From: Methylophaga sp.
GTDB lineage: Bacteria; Pseudomonadota; Gammaproteobacteria; Nitrosococcales; Methylophagaceae
Reading direction: 5' to 3'
DNA: 11,016 nucleotides
Assembly: GCA_014762585.1 (NCBI GenBank)
Contig: JABURN010000063.1
Coordinates: 1-11,016 of the forward strand
This document shows, one piece after another, positions 1-7,220 of this stretch (its first letter is position 1; each line of letters starts with the position of its first letter). Both the position numbers and the translations under genes were made by a program. The notes below the pieces were generated by a model. It was not told where the DNA came from, ran no database searches, and saw nothing but the letters and a program-made list of their open reading frames with translations.

Positions 1-823
1 TGTCGAAATCGACGTCTTCTCTGTCGCATTAATTTTTGAAGCTGGCGAGGTAGCCAATGGGGGCATCCAACCATACGTAGAAAAACTTGTTTGCGGTATC
101 CGGGATTTCAAAGCCGAAGTAGGGGGCATCACGGGAAAGATCCCAGTCCTGCAGGCCGCTGTCGAACCATTCGCCCAGTTTGCGGGTGACCTCCGGTTGC
201 AGGTGATCGCTGTGAGTCCATTCGCGTAGCGTTTTTTCAAAGTCGCCCAGTTTGAAGAAGTAGTGCTCGGACTCTTTGGTAATTGGCGTCGCGCCGGACA
301 CAGCTGAGACCGGGTTTTTAAGTTCGGTCGGTTCATAGGTGGCACCGCAGGCTTCACAGTTATCACCATATTGATCAGCCGCGCCGCATTTAGGACATTC
401 ACCGCGGATAAAACGATCCGGCAGGAACATTTCTTTTTCCGGATCGTAGGCCTGACTGATAGTACGGGCTTCGATATGACCGGCATCGCGATTGGCCAGG
501 TAGATCTGGCTGGCGAGTTCACGGTTCTCGTCACTATGCGTGCTGTGGTAGTTGTCGAAACCAATCGCAAAGTCGGCAAAATCGGCCTGATGCTCTTTAC
601 TGACCTCGCTGATCAGTTGTTCGGGTGTGATGCCCTGATTTTGTGCCCGCAGCATGATTGGCGTACCGTGAGCATCATCGGCGCAGACATAATGGACTTC
701 GTGGCCACGCATCTTCTGAAACCGTACCCAGATATCGGTCTGAATATACTCAACCATATGGCCCAGATGGATGGAGCCGTTGGCATAGGGAAGGGCACTG
801 GTAACCAGAATTTTTCTTTGCAT
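1..823 (-). CDS. metG: Methionyl-tRNA synthetase, N-terminal part, interrupted by an in-frame stop
   Basis: Class I aminoacyl-tRNA synthetase that charges tRNA-Met with methionine in the cytoplasm. The start is the ATG at 821-823 ([16 protein letters not shown]), which matches the known N-terminus; an ATG-less extension upstream has no similarity. Visible parts are the HIGH-type ATP motif HLGH (residues 19-22), the zinc-knuckle cysteines C143, C146, C156 and C159, and the methionine-pocket stretch WLDAPIGY (251-258). The KMSKS loop and anticodon-binding domain would lie beyond the left edge (E. coli MetG is about 677 residues). Codon 265 is TAA (complement of 29-31) where E. coli has Leu in SFKNLCD. 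After it the same frame reads CDREDVDFD, resembling the expected CDKRGDSVSFD. The break is therefore most simply a TTA-to-TAA substitution: a real nonsense mutation, a sequencing error, or readthrough. Identity is certain; intactness is not. No strong Shine-Dalgarno sequence is seen. Confidence 0.93.
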
Positions 824-859
824 GGTGGGACCGTGTTTTCGCGATGGGAAAAACCACAA

Positions 860-868
860 AAGATACCA
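860..868 (-). promoter_or_regulatory. Possible extended -10 element upstream of metG
   Basis: On the minus strand the sequence TGGTATCTT fits an extended -10 (TGn followed by TATCTT) about 37 bases before the metG ATG. No convincing -35 hexamer stands 16-18 bases upstream, so this is only a candidate. Confidence 0.2.
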
Positions 869-920
869 GAAATCACGTTCTGGCACCATGTAAGCAATCA
901 ACGCGATTGCGGCGGATAAA

Positions 921-1200
921 GCACAGAGGCACACAGATCACTGAGAATTAATTTTTGCGTGATAGGGCCTCAGCTTTGATGAGCCTGGTCTGAATTTCCC
1001 GGCCTGCTCAGCATGGCTCTATCTCATGGCATGGATTGCTTAACGACGTTCGCAATGACTTGCAGGTGTTAATGGGTAAAGCACTAACCTAAACCTTTGA
1101 CCAAAAATTCATCGAAAACTTTCTACAATCCAAAAACAGAGAGGCAACTATTAATGAGGCTGATCTCTGTGGACTCTGTGCCTTTGTGGTGAATTTATCA
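921..1200. repeat. Intergenic element bounded by inverted CTCTGTGCCT-type repeats
   Basis: This gene-free stretch between metG and the TPR-sdh operon is bounded by two related sequences in opposite orientation. The right end (about 1164-1197) contains CTCTGTGGACTCTGTGCCT followed by TTGTGGTGAA. The left end (about 921-946), read on the minus strand, contains GATCTGTGTGCCTCTGTG. Both share TGTGCCT(C/T)TGTG, and outside them lie GGATAAA on the left and TTTATC on the right. Units of the CTCTGTG...CCTCTGTGGTGAA kind are, to my recollection, scattered between genes in many bacterial chromosomes. The paired arrangement suggests a non-coding MITE-like or REP-like element of about 280 bases. No transposase or convincing ORF lies inside, and no clear direct target duplication was seen. 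Confidence 0.5.
1033..1059 (-). repeat. GTCATTGCGA...AAGCAATCC-type dispersed repeat
   Basis: Read on the minus strand this is GTCATTGCGAACG, then TCGTT, then AAGCAATCC. It matches the pattern of a widespread intergenic repeat family (GTCATTGCGAGC...GAAGCAATC) that I recall from Legionella, Rickettsia, Geobacter and others. It lies inside the larger inverted-repeat element, so two repeat families appear nested or adjacent here. Function is unknown. Confidence 0.5.
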
Positions 1201-1210
1201 TCCAGAGCTA

Positions 1211-1239
1211 TTGAAACTTGCCTTGCTTTAGTCTAGATT
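1211..1239 (+). promoter_or_regulatory. Predicted sigma70-type promoter for the TPR-sdh operon
   Basis: A -35-like TTGAAA (1211-1216) and a -10-like TAGATT (1234-1239) are separated by 17 bases. They lie about 47 bases before the chosen ATG of the first gene. The -10 matches consensus at only four of six positions. No other pair between the upstream repeat element and the operon looks better, though an AT-rich palindrome CTTATATAAG at 1253-1262 also lies here. Confidence 0.4.
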
Positions 1240-1247
1240 GAACTAAA
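1227..1247. promoter_or_regulatory. Dyad TTTAGT-N9-ACTAAA over the predicted -10
   Basis: Six-base inverted arms TTTAGT (1227-1232) and ACTAAA (1242-1247) flank the predicted -10 hexamer. A repressor or redox/carbon regulator site controlling sdh expression would sit in such a place. The dyad is short and AT-rich and could be chance. Confidence 0.25.
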
Positions 1248-1285
1248 CAACTCTTATATAAGACTTGCAATTTGTGAGGGATTTG

Positions 1286-1789
1286 ATGGAGCTAGACTTA
1301 CACGACATACACCCCGATTCTATTGAGCTTGCGCTCGATAAGGCCCGTCAGTATCGCTCCCTGCATGAGCCGGAAATTGCCGAAAGTATCTGCCTCGACA
1401 TCCTGCATATAGAACCGGAAAATCAAAAAGCGCTGGTGCTTTATATACTGGCCCTCAGTGACCAGTTGCACCATGCTGGCAAGAAAACTCAGGTACAGGC
1501 TATTGAACAGGCGATTCAAAAGCTGCAAAGTCGTTATCAGCAGCATTACTATACCGGCCTGCTGCATGAACGCCGCGCCCGCTTCATGCTGACCCAGAGC
1601 ATGGCGCGCGTGTTTGCCTACGACTACTTCATCGAAGCGCTGCAGTTCTATCAAAAGGCAGAAAAAATCCGCCCGGAACACAACGATGAATCCATTCTGC
1701 GCTGGAACAGTTGCATCCGCACCATTGAAAAAGAGAATCTGAAACCGCGACCGGATAATAAGGACGCCAGACTGGATATGGAAAGTTAA
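1286..1789 (+). CDS. TPR-like helical protein heading the sdh operon
   Basis: A predicted 167-residue soluble, all-helical protein with no signal peptide or membrane segment. ATG 1286 is chosen because GAGGGA at 1276-1281 forms a well-placed Shine-Dalgarno; upstream in-frame TTG 1265 and GTG 1274 would give 174 or 171 residues but lack one. Residues about 14-58 and 107-140 have tetratricopeptide character (alternating small and large hydrophobics, AxxxYxxAL-like spacing, and the terminal phrases LHIEPENQKAL and AEKIRPEHND). A charged helix lies between them and the C-terminal tail is polar. Its stop is only 3 bases before sdhC, so it is almost certainly co-transcribed and may be coupled to it. 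TPR proteins usually mediate protein-protein contacts, so a role in assembling or regulating the complex is plausible, but that rests only on gene order. I do not recognise a named family. Confidence 0.8.
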   Translation: MELDLHDIHPDSIELALDKARQYRSLHEPEIAESICLDILHIEPENQKALVLYILALSDQLHHAGKKTQVQAIEQAIQKLQSRYQQHYYTGLLHERRARFMLTQSMARVFAYDYFIEALQFYQKAEKIRPEHNDESILRWNSCIRTIEKENLKPRPDNKDARLDMES

Positions 1790-1792
1790 AAC

Positions 1793-2380
1793 ATGACGCT
1801 ACTGCAACTCAGAAAACGCACGATGACGTTAGCGGGCAGTGTGATGACCGTCTACCTCATTTTCCATATGCTGACTAACCTCAGCTTTTTTTCTGCACCG
1901 GCTTTTGAGCAGTTCTACGCGGTTTACAATCAGGCCTGGATTCGCTGGCCGGTTCTGGCTTTAGTCCTCATAGCTCTATTCATTCATGTCCGGGCAGCAG
2001 TGGCAATTCGAATCAAGAACAGTCAGGCCCGCCGGGTTGCTTATAAAAAGCACGACAAACTGCATATCCCTGCACCTTTGGTGACGCTCAGTATTGTTAT
2101 CTTGCTGCTGTTTATCCTGGTACATATCGGCCAGACCCTGCTGATAGATACCTCTCAGGTAAGGGCAGCAATGCTGAACTGGTTCAGCTCCGGGTGGATG
2201 TTACTGTTTTACCTGGCTGGTCTGTTGATCCTGGCGATGCATCTGCTGCACTCCCTGGTTAACGTACTACAGACACTGGGCATCAGCTCGACTATGTACA
2301 GACTGTCAATCAGCACCGGTGTGGTAGTTTTGACCGCCGGTTTTGCATCAGTCCCTCTTTATATCTGGATGACCGCATGA
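1793..2380 (+). CDS. sdhC: Succinate dehydrogenase/fumarate reductase di-heme cytochrome b subunit (class B type)
   Basis: Inner-membrane anchor of complex II, passing electrons between the iron-sulfur subunit and quinone. The 195 residues contain five hydrophobic segments, at about 12-33, 52-72, 94-116, 132-156 and 171-192. Histidines H25, H65, H111 and H150 or H153 lie in the first four, with spacings of about 40, 46 and 39-42. That matches the four haem ligands of Bacillus subtilis SdhC (28, 70, 113, 155) and Wolinella FrdC, so two haems b are expected. B. subtilis SdhC is about 202 residues, close to this length. A GGAAAG sequence ends 7 bases before the ATG. The stop overlaps the sdhA start as ATGA. 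No second anchor subunit (SdhD) is present, which marks this as class B rather than the usual proteobacterial class C enzyme. Quinone type and reaction direction cannot be read from the sequence. Confidence 0.9.
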   Translation: MTLLQLRKRTMTLAGSVMTVYLIFHMLTNLSFFSAPAFEQFYAVYNQAWIRWPVLALVLIALFIHVRAAVAIRIKNSQARRVAYKKHDKLHIPAPLVTLSIVILLLFILVHIGQTLLIDTSQVRAAMLNWFSSGWMLLFYLAGLLILAMHLLHSLVNVLQTLGISSTMYRLSISTGVVVLTAGFASVPLYIWMTA

Positions 2381-4317
2381 GTGAGTTTGAACTGGATAGT
2401 CACGCGCCGAAAGGCCCATTGCAGGATCGCTGGAAACAGCACAAATTCAACTCCCGTGTAGTGAGCCCGGCCAACCGGAAAAAATACACTGTGATTGTCG
2501 TTGGCACCGGGCTTGCCGGCGCTTCTGCGGCTGCCTCGCTGGGTGAAATGGGCTACAAGGTGAAAACCTTCTGTTTTCAGGATAGCCCGCGACGCGCCCA
2601 CAGTATCGCAGCACAGGGCGGGATTAACGCTGCCAAGAATTATCAGAATGACGGTGACAGTGTCTGGCGACTGTTTTATGACACGATTAAAGGCGGCGAC
2701 TTCCGGGCACGTGAGTCCAATGTATTTCGTCTGGCTGAACTCAGTACCTCGATCATTGACCAGGCTGTGGCGCAGGGCGTGCCATTTGCCCGTGAATATT
2801 CCGGTTATCTGGCAAACCGTTCTTTTGGTGGGGCTCAGGTTTCCCGGACTTTCTATGCCCGTGGCCAGACCGGTCAACAATTACTGCTGGGCGCCTATCA
2901 GGCGATGAGCCGTCAAATTGCGGCTGGCTCGGTGACACATCGTTCACGCTGTGAAATGCAGGATCTTATTATGGATGGTGACCGGGCGATAGGCATTGTG
3001 ACCCGGGATCTGGTGACCGGAAAACTGGAAAGCCATCTGGCTGATTGCGTGGTGCTTTGCACCGGCGGTTACAGCAATGCCTTTTATCTCTCCACCAACG
3101 CTAAAGGCTGTAATACATCAGCCATTTGGCGAGCGCATAAAAAAGGTGCCTTATTCGCCAACCCCTGTTTTACTCAGATTCATCCCACCTGCATACCCCA
3201 GCAGGGCAAGCTTCAATCCAAGCTGACCCTGATGAGTGAGTCGTTGCGAAATGATGGGCGGGTTTGGGCGCCGAAAAATGCAGCGGATGCCGATAAACGG
3301 CCGGAAGATATTGCAGAAGAAGATCGTGATTACTTTCTGGAGCGCATGTACCCCGCGTTCGGCAATCTGGTACCCAGAGATATTGCTTCCCGTGCTGTGA
3401 AATTGATTTGCGATGAAGGCCGCGGTGTCGGGGCTGAAATTGATGGCCGTAAACTGGGCGTTTACCTCGACTTTGCAGATGCCATTAAAAGCCAGGGACT
3501 GGAGGCGATTAGCGAAAAATACGGCAATCTTTTTGAAATGTACCAGCGGATTACGGCTGAAAACCCATACCAGACGCCGATGCGGATCTATCCGGCGGTC
3601 CACTACACCATGGGTGGTCTCTGGGTTGACTACAATTTGATGACCAGCATTGACGGGTTATTTGCGGGAGGCGAGGCTAATTTCTCCGATCACGGGGCAA
3701 ACCGGCTTGGTGCCAGTGCCCTGATGCAGGGACTGGCTGATGGTTATTTTATCCTGCCCACGACCGTTTCAGATTATCTCGCCCGGCATAAACCGATCAA
3801 AGCGGCTCAGTATCAGGAACAGGCGAATGCCGCGATTGAGGAAGCGCAAACAAGAATTGAACGCTTGATGAATGCGCCGGAGGCTTCTGTTACCGCCGAC
3901 GATTTTCACCGCCAACTGGGTCAGATCCTCTGGCATGCCTGTGGTATGGCGCGGGAGAAAGAGACCTTGCTCGCCGCCATCGAAAAAATCAGCACGCTCC
4001 GCAAGGAGTTCTGGCAGAAAGTCAAAATTACCGGCGAGGCAGAACAGCTCAATCAGACACTGGAACGGGCAGGCCGGGTCGCTGACTTTTTTGAGTTGGC
4101 AGAGTTAATGTGCCTGGATGCACTGGATAGGGAAGAATCCTGTGGTTGTCATGCCAGAGAAGAACATCTGACCGATGACGGCGAAGCGCAACGTAATGAT
4201 ATGGACTATTCCTATGTCGCAGCCTGGCAATACAGTGGCGATAGCAGCAAACCGGCGTTATTCCGTGAATATCTGCATTTCGATTTTGTTCGACCCAGCA
4301 TAAGAAATTACCAATGA
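2377..4317 (+). CDS. sdhA: Succinate dehydrogenase/fumarate reductase flavoprotein subunit
   Basis: Catalytic subunit that interconverts succinate and fumarate on the inner face of the cytoplasmic membrane. The 646 residues include an N-terminal extension of about 36 residues before the dinucleotide motif [10 protein letters not shown] (41-50), as in class B enzymes. H75 in HSIAAQGG is the expected covalent FAD attachment site. Active-site candidates are H269 (IHPT), R334 (LVPRDIASR) and H409 (HYTMGG). GGE (431-433) and [11 protein letters not shown] (439-449) belong to the FAD domain. The C-terminal part (about 460-646) is the helical and capping region, with a Cys-containing CGCH stretch near 594-597. 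The gene overlaps sdhC and sdhB by ATGA at both ends, indicating coupled, equimolar translation. It could work as fumarate reductase; the sequence does not decide this. No flavinylation factor SdhE is encoded nearby. Confidence 0.96.
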   Translation: MSEFELDSHAPKGPLQDRWKQHKFNSRVVSPANRKKYTVIVVGTGLAGASAAASLGEMGYKVKTFCFQDSPRRAHSIAAQGGINAAKNYQNDGDSVWRLFYDTIKGGDFRARESNVFRLAELSTSIIDQAVAQGVPFAREYSGYLANRSFGGAQVSRTFYARGQTGQQLLLGAYQAMSRQIAAGSVTHRSRCEMQDLIMDGDRAIGIVTRDLVTGKLESHLADCVVLCTGGYSNAFYLSTNAKGCNTSAIWRAHKKGALFANPCFTQIHPTCIPQQGKLQSKLTLMSESLRNDGRVWAPKNAADADKRPEDIAEEDRDYFLERMYPAFGNLVPRDIASRAVKLICDEGRGVGAEIDGRKLGVYLDFADAIKSQGLEAISEKYGNLFEMYQRITAENPYQTPMRIYPAVHYTMGGLWVDYNLMTSIDGLFAGGEANFSDHGANRLGASALMQGLADGYFILPTTVSDYLARHKPIKAAQYQEQANAAIEEAQTRIERLMNAPEASVTADDFHRQLGQILWHACGMAREKETLLAAIEKISTLRKEFWQKVKITGEAEQLNQTLERAGRVADFFELAELMCLDALDREESCGCHAREEHLTDDGEAQRNDMDYSYVAAWQYSGDSSKPALFREYLHFDFVRPSIRNYQ

Positions 4318-5045
4318 TCTTTAAATTAAACATTTGGCGACAAAACGGGCCTGAGGCTGAGGGCTTTTTCGAAGCGCATGAAGTCGATGCCAGTGAAGAT
4401 TCATCGTTTCTGGAAATGCTGGATGCACTCAACGAGAATCTGATTCTGGCCGGACAAGAGCCTGTTGCTTTTGATTTTGACTGTCGCGAAGGTATTTGCG
4501 GCTCGTGTAATCTGGTCATTAACGGCACGCCGCATGGCAAGCATAAAGCCACCACGACCTGCCAGCAGTACATGCGTGACTATGTTGATGATAAAGAACT
4601 CTGGATTGAGCCATGGCGCGCGACGGCATTTCCGGTCATTAAGGATCTGATTGTCGACCGCACATCCTTTGACCGCATTATTCAATCCGGTGGCTATATT
4701 CCGATTCGGACCGGTTCGGCCTGTGAGGCAAACACTTTACCGGTCGAAAAAGATGTGGCTGATAAAGCATTTGATGCAGCTACTTGCATCGGTTGTGGCG
4801 CTTGCGTGGCGGTCTGCCCCAATGCTTCCGCCACGCTTTTTGTCGCCGCGAAAGTGGCGCATCTGTCGACACTGCCTCAGGGACAACTCGATAAGGACCG
4901 GCCCGCCAAACTGCTCAAGACGATGGAAGAAGAGGGCTTTGGTTCCTGCAGTAATTACCGTGAATGCGAGCGAGTCTGTCCCAAGGAAATCAAAGTGACG
5001 ACCATTAGCAAAATGAACCGTTTGCTCTATCAGTCAGGCAAATGA
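4314..5045 (+). CDS. sdhB: Succinate dehydrogenase/fumarate reductase iron-sulfur subunit
   Basis: Electron-transfer subunit linking the FAD of SdhA to the haems and quinone in SdhC. In its 243 residues the plant-type [2Fe-2S] ligands are C57, C62, C65 and C83 (CREGICGSC and later TTC). The bacterial ferredoxin-like half has [12 protein letters not shown] (C158, C161, C164, C168) and [12 protein letters not shown] (C212, C218, C222). By family rule C158, C161, C164 and C222 bind [4Fe-4S], and C168, C212 and C218 bind [3Fe-4S]. All ligands are present, so the subunit looks functional. The start overlaps the sdhA stop (ATGA), and the next gene begins 74 bases after the stop. Length is typical of class B iron-sulfur subunits. 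Confidence 0.95.
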   Translation: MIFKLNIWRQNGPEAEGFFEAHEVDASEDSSFLEMLDALNENLILAGQEPVAFDFDCREGICGSCNLVINGTPHGKHKATTTCQQYMRDYVDDKELWIEPWRATAFPVIKDLIVDRTSFDRIIQSGGYIPIRTGSACEANTLPVEKDVADKAFDAATCIGCGACVAVCPNASATLFVAAKVAHLSTLPQGQLDKDRPAKLLKTMEEEGFGSCSNYRECERVCPKEIKVTTISKMNRLLYQSGK

Positions 5046-5119
5046 GTCATCGCTGGCTATTTCTAGCATAAATGCGTTAATCTCATAGCAGGTGTCAAAG
5101 TTCACTAGGGAGAGTGTGG

Positions 5120-5503
5120 ATGGAAGTTGCCCTCTTTATTCTGATTGTCTGTGTGATTGCCGTTTATTTGTTGTTTATCCGCAAGAAAAAGCCGGAGCCG
5201 CCGACACCTGAAATCGTCAAGCATCCCTATACTGCGGTGCGTATCAAACCTCATCAGCATGCTTGCAACGCGGCTTTTGATATGTCTCACCGGGTCTTCC
5301 TAGTGTCTGAAGCGCCCAAGTTACCGCTGAATGACTGCAACAAAGCTGAAAGCTGTCGCTGTGGCTACGTACATTATGATGATCGCAGGCGAGGAAAAGA
5401 TCGCCGCGGTGAAAGCATCGTGATGCGTGATGCCTACAATAAAAAAGAAAGACGGGACGACGAGCATTCGGGCCGACGTAAAACGGATCCGGGCAACGTA
5501 TAA
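5120..5503 (+). CDS. Membrane-anchored Cys/Arg-rich conserved hypothetical protein
   Basis: A 127-residue protein of unknown function. ATG 5120 is chosen because AGGGAG at 5107-5112 stands 7 bases before it; the in-frame GTG 5114 is too close to that site. Residues 2-20 form one strongly hydrophobic segment followed by RKKK, so it is probably an N-in anchor with a cytoplasmic domain by the positive-inside rule. Next comes a Pro-rich linker (25-30), then a core with C49, C73, C79 and C81 that includes the phrases FLVSEAPKLPLNDC and CRCGYVHYDDRR, and a basic tail built of DDRRRGKDRR, KKERRDDE and SGRRKTD. I recall similar FLSxEAPxLPL...CRCxYxHxDDRRxGxDRR proteins annotated only as hypothetical in other proteobacteria. 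The Cys cluster could bind metal. It may be the last gene of the sdh transcript (gap 74 bases) or separately expressed. Confidence 0.75.
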   Translation: MEVALFILIVCVIAVYLLFIRKKKPEPPTPEIVKHPYTAVRIKPHQHACNAAFDMSHRVFLVSEAPKLPLNDCNKAESCRCGYVHYDDRRRGKDRRGESIVMRDAYNKKERRDDEHSGRRKTDPGNV

Positions 5504-5547
5504 TCCGTTTTTGATGGCCTGGCAGTCCTGCTCTGGCGCCAATTCTA

Positions 5548-5576
5548 TTCACGCTGGCCGGTGCCAGTGCTATCCT
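5548..5576 (+). promoter_or_regulatory. Predicted promoter for the RimK operon
   Basis: TTCACG (5548-5553) and TATCCT (5571-5576) are exactly 17 bases apart. The -10 is preceded by TGC, giving an extended -10 TGCTATCCT. The start codon of the first small gene is 36 bases downstream. An imperfect dyad, CTGGCGCC (5533-5540) and GGTGCCAG (5560-5567), spans the -35. This supports the RimK group being a transcription unit separate from sdh. Confidence 0.4.
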
Positions 5577-5611
5577 CGACATCAGAGACCTGTTTTCGGG
5601 AGGATTAACTG

Positions 5612-5806
5612 ATGCTCAGGGTCATTTTTACACACCTCTATGTCATCGTGATGGCGATCATCGTCATTACCACCAGTAACATTCTGGCGAACCGTTACGG
5701 TGATGATATCGTCAACAGCCTCAAAAACATGGTCAGCACGGCGGATAGCGGCGTCAATGAGATGCAGCAAAGCGTCAAAGACTGGAATAAAAATATGTTG
5801 GACTGA
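5612..5806 (+). CDS. Small single-pass membrane protein leading the RimK operon
   Basis: A 64-residue protein with an excellent Shine-Dalgarno (GGGAGGA at 5598-5604, 7-8 bases before the ATG). Residues about 5-26 form a hydrophobic segment that reads as a membrane anchor or uncleaved signal. Residues 27-64 are a polar, amphipathic helix (NILANRYGDDIVNSLKN..., ending SVKDWNKNMLD). The stop lies 3 bases before the GTG of the protease gene, so the two are co-transcribed. It occupies the place of rimA in the Pseudomonas rimABK operon, but I see no sequence reason to call it RimA. It may tether or regulate the enzymes encoded downstream. Confidence 0.75.
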   Translation: MLRVIFTHLYVIVMAIIVITTSNILANRYGDDIVNSLKNMVSTADSGVNEMQQSVKDWNKNMLD

Positions 5807-5809
5807 GTC

Positions 5810-6316
5810 GTGAATAACAGTAAACAAACACAACAAACTGTCACTGTGGGCTGGCGCGAGTGGCTCTCTCTGCCGCAACTGGGTATCGAGAGAATCAAGG
5901 CCAAAGTCGACACCGGTGCGCGGACTTCCGCCATTCATGCCTTTGAAGTTGATCCTTATCAAAAAGACGGCAAAACCTGGGTTAAATTCGGTCTTCACCC
6001 CAATCAGGGCGAGACTGACACGGTGCTCTGGTGTGAGGCTGAGGTTATCGATGAGCGTAATGTCACTGACTCCGGTGGCCATACCGAAAAGCGTTATGTC
6101 ATCCTGACCGAACTCAGGCTCGGCACCAGAACCTGGCCTATAGAAGTCACGCTGACAAACCGCGATAATATGCTGTTTCGCATGCTGCTCGGGCGCACAG
6201 CGATGACAGCCGGCAATATCGTGGTCAATCCTGCCTTGTCTTTTCTGGCCGGACAAAGCAGTGATGAAGCCAAAGAAGAGCCTCGCAAAGAAATCCTTGA
6301 CGGAGAAAGTGAATGA
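5810..6316 (+). CDS. Retropepsin-like aspartic protease, 'ATP-dependent zinc protease'/RimB family
   Basis: A 168-residue protein of the family often annotated as ATP-dependent zinc protease (Pfam Zn_protease), whose fold is retropepsin-like. The catalytic motif is [13 protein letters not shown] (D34-T35-G36), and the second retropepsin hallmark, two hydrophobics plus Gly, is MLLGR (125-129). A charged tail follows residue 150. One copy per chain means it should act as a dimer. The start is GTG 5810, 3 bases after the preceding stop, with only a weak ribosome site, suggesting translational coupling. It overlaps rimK by ATGA. Members beside rimK include RimB of Pseudomonas, thought to act with RimK in modifying ribosomal protein S6. 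Despite the family name, no zinc or ATP site is evident here. Confidence 0.88.
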   Translation: MNNSKQTQQTVTVGWREWLSLPQLGIERIKAKVDTGARTSAIHAFEVDPYQKDGKTWVKFGLHPNQGETDTVLWCEAEVIDERNVTDSGGHTEKRYVILTELRLGTRTWPIEVTLTNRDNMLFRMLLGRTAMTAGNIVVNPALSFLAGQSSDEAKEEPRKEILDGESE

Positions 6317-7218
6317 AGATTGCCATCCTGTCGCGTAACGCTAAACTGTATTCAACCCGCAGACTGGTTGAAGCAGCCGAGGCACGCGGTCATGAAGTCC
6401 ATGTACTGGATGTTTTGCGCTGTTACATGAACATCACCTCACTCAAACCTGAGGTGCACTACAAAGGCGAAATTCTCACCGGCTACGATGCCGTGATTCC
6501 AAGGATAGGCGCCTCAGTTACTTTCTATGGGACTGCCGTGCTCAGGCAGTTCGAAATGATGAGCGTGTATCCTTTGAACGAATCGGTCGCGATCAGTCGT
6601 TCGCGTGACAAACTGCGAGCCTTACAGTTGCTGTCTCGCAAAGGCATTGGTTTGCCGGTAACAGGCTTCGCACATCGTCCTGACGATGTCGACGACTTGA
6701 TCAAAATGGTCGGCGGCGCGCCCTTGGTTATTAAACTATTGGAAGGCACCCAGGGTATCGGTGTGGTACTGGCCGAAACTGAAAAAGCGGCCGAGAGCGT
6801 TATTGAAGCCTTTCTGGGGATGAACGCCAATATTCTGGTGCAGGAATTTATCAAGGAAGCCGGCGGTTCTGACATCCGTTGTTTTGTCGTCGGTGACAAA
6901 GTCGTTGCCGCCATGAAGCGTCAGGGTAAGGAGGGCGAGTTCCGATCCAACCTGCACCGGGGTGGTAGTGCAAATCTTATTCGTATCTCGCCGGCAGAAC
7001 GCGCCACCGCAGTCAGAGCGGCAAAAACCATGGGGCTGAATGTTTGTGGTGTCGACTTACTGCGCTCCAACCATGGCCCGGTTGTCATGGAGGTGAACTC
7101 CTCGCCTGGACTGGAAGGTATTGAGAAGGCAACCGGTAAGGATATAGCCAATCAAATCATTGAGTTTATTGAGAAAAATGCCAAGCTGGGCAAGACCCAG
7201 ACACGCGGAAGAGGTTAA
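6313..7218 (+). CDS. rimK: RimK, ATP-grasp glutamate ligase (ribosomal protein S6 modification)
   Basis: ATP-dependent amidoligase that adds glutamates to a protein C-terminus; in E. coli the target is ribosomal protein S6, and poly-glutamate can also be made. The 301 residues align almost gap-free with the 300-residue E. coli enzyme. Visible sites are K100 (RDKLRA), K141 with the glycine-rich loop [15 protein letters not shown] (141-155), the ATP-grasp hinge QEFIKEAGG (177-185), [15 protein letters not shown] (189-203), and the Mg2+ ligands D248, E260 and N262 ([14 protein letters not shown]). The last ten residues are a polar tail. The start overlaps the protease stop as ATGA, and the next gene begins 2 bases after the stop, so the enzymes are made together. 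Whether S6 is the target in this organism cannot be told from the window. Confidence 0.96.
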   Translation: MKIAILSRNAKLYSTRRLVEAAEARGHEVHVLDVLRCYMNITSLKPEVHYKGEILTGYDAVIPRIGASVTFYGTAVLRQFEMMSVYPLNESVAISRSRDKLRALQLLSRKGIGLPVTGFAHRPDDVDDLIKMVGGAPLVIKLLEGTQGIGVVLAETEKAAESVIEAFLGMNANILVQEFIKEAGGSDIRCFVVGDKVVAAMKRQGKEGEFRSNLHRGGSANLIRISPAERATAVRAAKTMGLNVCGVDLLRSNHGPVVMEVNSSPGLEGIEKATGKDIANQIIEFIEKNAKLGKTQTRGRG

Positions 7219-7220
7219 AT

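Noticed and set aside
371..919. Plus-strand open frame of 182 codons antisense to metG
   Set aside because: It is the shadow of the metG reading frame. The minus strand there encodes unmistakable MetG with the HLGH motif and zinc knuckle, and the plus-strand product shows no motif.
824..934. N-terminal extension of MetG by 37 residues
   Set aside because: The extension has no similarity to MetG N-termini, and the family starts right at the MxxKILVT segment encoded from 823.
921..1200. CRISPR array or tRNA in the metG-sdh gap
   Set aside because: There are only two inverted, imperfect repeat copies without regular direct repeats and spacers, and no cloverleaf-forming sequence was seen.
2359..2880. 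Minus-strand open frame of 173 codons opposite sdhA
   Set aside because: It lies opposite the strongly conserved FAD-binding region of SdhA and is explained by codon bias of that gene.
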